Shown one piece after another: positions 31,814 through 33,794 of a DNA stretch of 33,794 nucleotides. The stretch's first letter is position 1; every line of letters begins with the position of its first letter. Below the pieces are notes generated by a model, which saw nothing but the letters and a program-made list of their open reading frames with translations, searched no databases and had not been told where the DNA came from. The DNA lies in contig JAEEVC010000029.1 of assembly GCA_016287075.1 (NCBI GenBank), positions 1 to 33,794 of the forward strand, in the 5' to 3' direction. The DNA comes from Bacteroidales bacterium (GTDB lineage Bacteria > Bacteroidota > Bacteroidia > Bacteroidales > UBA932). Both the position numbers and the translations under genes were made by a program.

Positions 31814-31835
31814 CCGATTCTTTTTCGTATCTTTG
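31806..31835 (+). promoter_or_regulatory. Promoter of the MFS permease gene
   Basis: TTG at 31806-31808, 19 bp, then TATCTTTG at 31828-31835. It overlaps the end of the M23 gene. The start of transcription it predicts (about 31842) lies after the GTG at 31837, which rules that codon out as the start. Confidence 0.65.
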
Positions 31836-31857
31836 CGTGAGCAAGAACGAACGGAAA

Positions 31858-33075
31858 ATGGCAAGTTTCTTTGAAAGGACCGGGCTGCCCAAAGCCTTGA
31901 CATGGGGGTACCTCGGCGTGCTCATCTTCATGATGGGCGACGGCATCGAACAGACCTGGCTGAGCCGCTACATCACCGACGCGGGATTCAATGCGGCCGA
32001 GCTGTTCTCGGTTTACGGCATCACCGTCGGGGTGTCCGCCTGGCTTTCCGGGGTCATCGCGGAGACCTGGGGCGTCAAGCGGACGATGCTCGCCGGCTTC
32101 ATCCTCTATGTCATCGGCGTAGCTGGATTTGCCAGCATCGGGATGGCGAAAATGAATTATCCGGTCCTGCTGGCCACGTATGCGGTCAAGGGCCTGGGCT
32201 ATCCGCTCTTCGCCTATACCTTCATGGTCTGGATCACCTACCGGGTGGAAAAGAAGGTCCTCAGTTCGGCCCAGGGCTGGTTCTGGTTCGTGTTCACGGG
32301 CGGCCTCAATGTCCTCGGAGCCTATTTCGGCATCTTCGCCAAGGAGCATTTCGGGGTCATCCCGACCCTCTGGACGGCCGTCCTCTTCGCCGCCATCGGC
32401 GCCGTCCTCGCCCTTTGGGTCAACAAGTGCGGCGGCAACAACCTGTTCACCGACCAGGTCTCCTCCGGCGGTTTCCGGGAACTCCTCCGGGGCCTCGGCA
32501 TCATGAAACGGGAGCCGAAAGTGCTCATGGGCGGCATCGTCCGGGTCATCAACACCACCTCGCAGTTCGCCTTCGTGGTGTTCATGCCCCTGTACATGGC
32601 CCAATACGGGATGACCGACGGGCAATGGGCCTCCATCTGGGGTTCCATCTTCGTGATGAACATCCTCTTCAACCTGATCTTCGGCATCGTCGGCGACAAA
32701 TTCGGCTGGAACCGCACCGTCGTGTGGTTCGGCGGCGTCGGCTGCGCCGTGACTGTGCTGCTGTTCTACTACTCGCCGCAGATCCTCAACCAATACTGGT
32801 TCATCCTGCTCTGCGGCGCCCTCTGGTGCATCATGCTCGCCGGCTATGTCCCGCTCTCGGCCCTTGTTCCGTCCCTCGTGGAGAAGGACAAGGGCGCCGC
32901 GGTCTCGGTGCTGAACCTCGGCGCCGGCGCGGCCGCCTTCGTCGGCCCCGCCCTGGTCCGCCTCCTCGAAAAGCCCATCGGCTACGAAGGCATCGCCTGG
33001 ACCCTCTCCGCCCTGTACATCGTCAGCGCCGTCATGACGCATTTCATCCGTCCTTCCGCCCCCGCCGGGGAGTAG
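31858..33075 (+). CDS. MFS transporter, polyol/RbtT-CsbX family
   Basis: This 405-residue major facilitator has 12 predicted membrane segments. GDGIEQTWLSRYITDAGF, FSVYGITVGVSAWLSGVIAETWGVKRTMLAGF and FAYTFMVWITYRVEKKVLSSAQGWFWFVFTGG match the RbtT/DalT/CsbX group, whose members import pentitols or related polyols; the substrate here cannot be assigned. I start at ATG 31858 rather than GTG 31837 because the promoter -7 box at 31828-31835 puts the transcript start near 31842. It is a single-gene unit between the M23 pair and the tRNAs. Confidence 0.88.
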   Translation: MASFFERTGLPKALTWGYLGVLIFMMGDGIEQTWLSRYITDAGFNAAELFSVYGITVGVSAWLSGVIAETWGVKRTMLAGFILYVIGVAGFASIGMAKMNYPVLLATYAVKGLGYPLFAYTFMVWITYRVEKKVLSSAQGWFWFVFTGGLNVLGAYFGIFAKEHFGVIPTLWTAVLFAAIGAVLALWVNKCGGNNLFTDQVSSGGFRELLRGLGIMKREPKVLMGGIVRVINTTSQFAFVVFMPLYMAQYGMTDGQWASIWGSIFVMNILFNLIFGIVGDKFGWNRTVVWFGGVGCAVTVLLFYYSPQILNQYWFILLCGALWCIMLAGYVPLSALVPSLVEKDKGAAVSVLNLGAGAAAFVGPALVRLLEKPIGYEGIAWTLSALYIVSAVMTHFIRPSAPAGE

Positions 33076-33113
33076 GGCGCTCGCCACAAGCGCGAAAAAA
33101 CCCCGGCAAACCC

Positions 33114-33142
33114 TTGCAATTGAAAAAAAATGGCTATCTTTG
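33114..33142 (+). promoter_or_regulatory. Promoter of the tRNA pair
   Basis: TTG at 33114-33116, 18 bp, then TATCTTTG at 33135-33142, about 57 bp before the first tRNA. Confidence 0.65.
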
Positions 33143-33198
33143 CAGTCCGTTCCGGATCGGCAAGGGAAATCCAAGATGCTCCGGGACCGGTTTGGCCC

Positions 33199-33272
33199 GG
33201 TCGAGTAGCTCAGTTGGATAGAGCAACAGCCTTCTAAGCTGTGGGTCTTGGGTTCGAGTCCCAACTCGATCA
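33199..33272 (+). tRNA. tRNA-Arg (anticodon TCT)
   Basis: A full cloverleaf folds: acceptor GGTCGAG/CTCGATC (one G:U pair), D-stem GCTC/GAGC, anticodon stem ACAGC/GCTGT with loop CTTCTAA (anticodon TCT), T-arm TTGGG-TTCGAGT-CCCAA, discriminator A. The 3' CCA is not encoded. It reads AGA and AGG codons. Confidence 0.95.
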
Positions 33273-33283
33273 CGAACGCACTT

Positions 33284-33356
33284 CTGGATGTAGCGCAGTT
33301 GGTAGCGCACCTGGTTAGGGACCAGGAGGTCGCTGGTTCAAGTCCAGTCATCCAGA
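33284..33356 (+). tRNA. tRNA-Pro (anticodon AGG)
   Basis: Cloverleaf: acceptor CTGGATG/CATCCAG with C1-G72 and discriminator A73, as expected for bacterial tRNA-Pro; D-stem GCGC/GCGC; anticodon stem CCTGG/CCAGG with loop TTAGGGA, giving anticodon AGG and G37; T-arm GCTGG/CCAGT. CCA is not encoded. A34 in a proline tRNA is uncommon in bacteria. It starts 11 bp after tRNA-Arg. Confidence 0.9.
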
Positions 33357-33359
33357 CAC

Positions 33360-33392
33360 AAAAAAGCAGACTCGTCTCGAGCCTGCTTTTTT
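33360..33392 (+). terminator. Terminator of the tRNA pair
   Basis: AAAAAAGCAG-a-CTCG pairs with CGAG-c-CTGCTTTTTT around a three-base loop. It starts four bases after tRNA-Pro. The A-tract makes it usable in both directions. Confidence 0.85.
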
Positions 33393-33411
33393 GGTCTGAT
33401 GACATCTTTAT

Positions 33412-33794
33412 TATTGATGGGGCGGACCCCCTCAAACACCCCTGGGTCGCTGCGCTCCGAGGTTCGTCTGGATGACTGGACTTGAACCTTCACCCCCGCC
33501 GCTGCGCGGCTGCCCCGAGGGGCACAAGGGGAAGTCCCCTTGCGCTGCTCCCGCAGCTATCCCCTTTGTCGCTGCTCCCGCAGCTCCGAACCGTCCCTCA
33601 TTGGTGGGGCGGACCCCCTCAAACACCCCTGGGTCGCTGCGCTCCGAGGTTCGTCTGGATGACTGGACTTGAACCTCCACCCCCGCCGCTGCGCGGCCGC
33701 CCCGAGGGGCACAAGGGGAAGTCCCCTTGCGCTGCTCCCGCAGCTATCCCCTTTGTCGCTGCTCCCGCAGCTCCGAACCGTCCCGCATTGGCGG
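33412..33794. repeat. 187-bp tandem repeat carrying an inverted tRNA-Pro 3' end
   Basis: Two nearly identical units begin at about 33412 and 33599 (period 187 bp, for example tggggcgg at 33418 and 33605) and a third starts at the window edge. Each holds, in reverse orientation, 23 nt identical to tRNA-Pro 33335-33357 (half of the T-arm and the acceptor strand). Each unit also has the internal duplicate cgctgctcccgcagct. Frames open across it are periodic artefacts. No gene is seen here. Confidence 0.8.

Noticed and set aside
31810..33435. A 541-residue minus-strand frame including MTGLEPATSWS
   Set aside because: It is antisense to the MFS permease and then reads through both tRNAs; 'MTGLEPATS'-type peptides are a known artefact of translated tRNA genes.
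33472..33680. Short open frames across the 187-bp repeat
   Set aside because: They arise from tandem periodicity and include the inverted tRNA fragment; no promoter or domain.

Overview
The window looks like a chromosomal segment of a high-GC member of the Bacteroidetes, most likely Bacteroidales. The evidence is the recurring promoter signature TAnnTTTG (with TTG about 20 bp upstream) before many genes, the near absence of Shine-Dalgarno sequences, lipoproteins with Big_2, fimbrillin-like and 'Fibrobacter major paralogous' type domains, a TPR-tailed O-antigen-ligase relative, an M64 peptidase and an RnfBCDGEA operon. Genus cannot be fixed from the sequence.

Layout. 1-884 holds no gene but several hairpins, including a 201-nt rod-like inverted repeat, and a 36-37 bp tandem array. 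885-3662 is a large surface lipoprotein. 3694-5930 (minus) is a U32 peptidase translationally coupled to an internally shortened O-antigen-ligase-like TPR protein. 5937-8306 is a lower-GC accessory patch: a MORN-repeat protein, a secreted hypothetical protein, a scar carrying a divergent copy of the 3' end of the next gene, a wrecked ATPase gene and an intact DUF4325 STAS-like gene. 8321-15454 (minus) runs alaS, a 470-bp tandem-repeat spacer, an lptG-fmt fusion, thiamine pyrophosphokinase and a polyprenyl diphosphate synthase; the last three are packed with overlaps or a 3-bp gap.

15455-20242 is an AT-richer island bounded by strong palindromes. It holds a long structured leader, a 984-residue lipoprotein (fimbrillin-like N-terminus, BspA-like repeats, M64 peptidase) and one or two small unknown genes. 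20243-29848 (minus) is a tight run: merR, nif3-like, zinc-ribbon coiled-coil protein, dnaB, rseC-like, rnfB, rnfC, rnfD, rnfG, rnfE, rnfA and a small outer-membrane protein closed by a terminator. Rnf couples ferredoxin:NAD+ electron transfer to ion movement across the inner membrane; the adjacent RseC-like protein is a common Rnf companion. 29994-33075 (plus) holds two overlapping M23 peptidase genes, the second lacking a catalytic histidine, and an MFS permease. The right end has tRNA-Arg and tRNA-Pro with their own promoter and terminator, followed by a 187-bp tandem repeat that contains an inverted copy of the tRNA-Pro 3' end.

The most unusual items are the LptG-Fmt fusion, the ATPase/STAS cassette beside a scar of the neighbouring gene, the 201-nt rod, the tRNA-derived tandem repeat, the palindromic insertion encoding the RnfB tail, and the long leader of the M64 gene. 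No CRISPR array, transposase, integrase or rRNA was seen.
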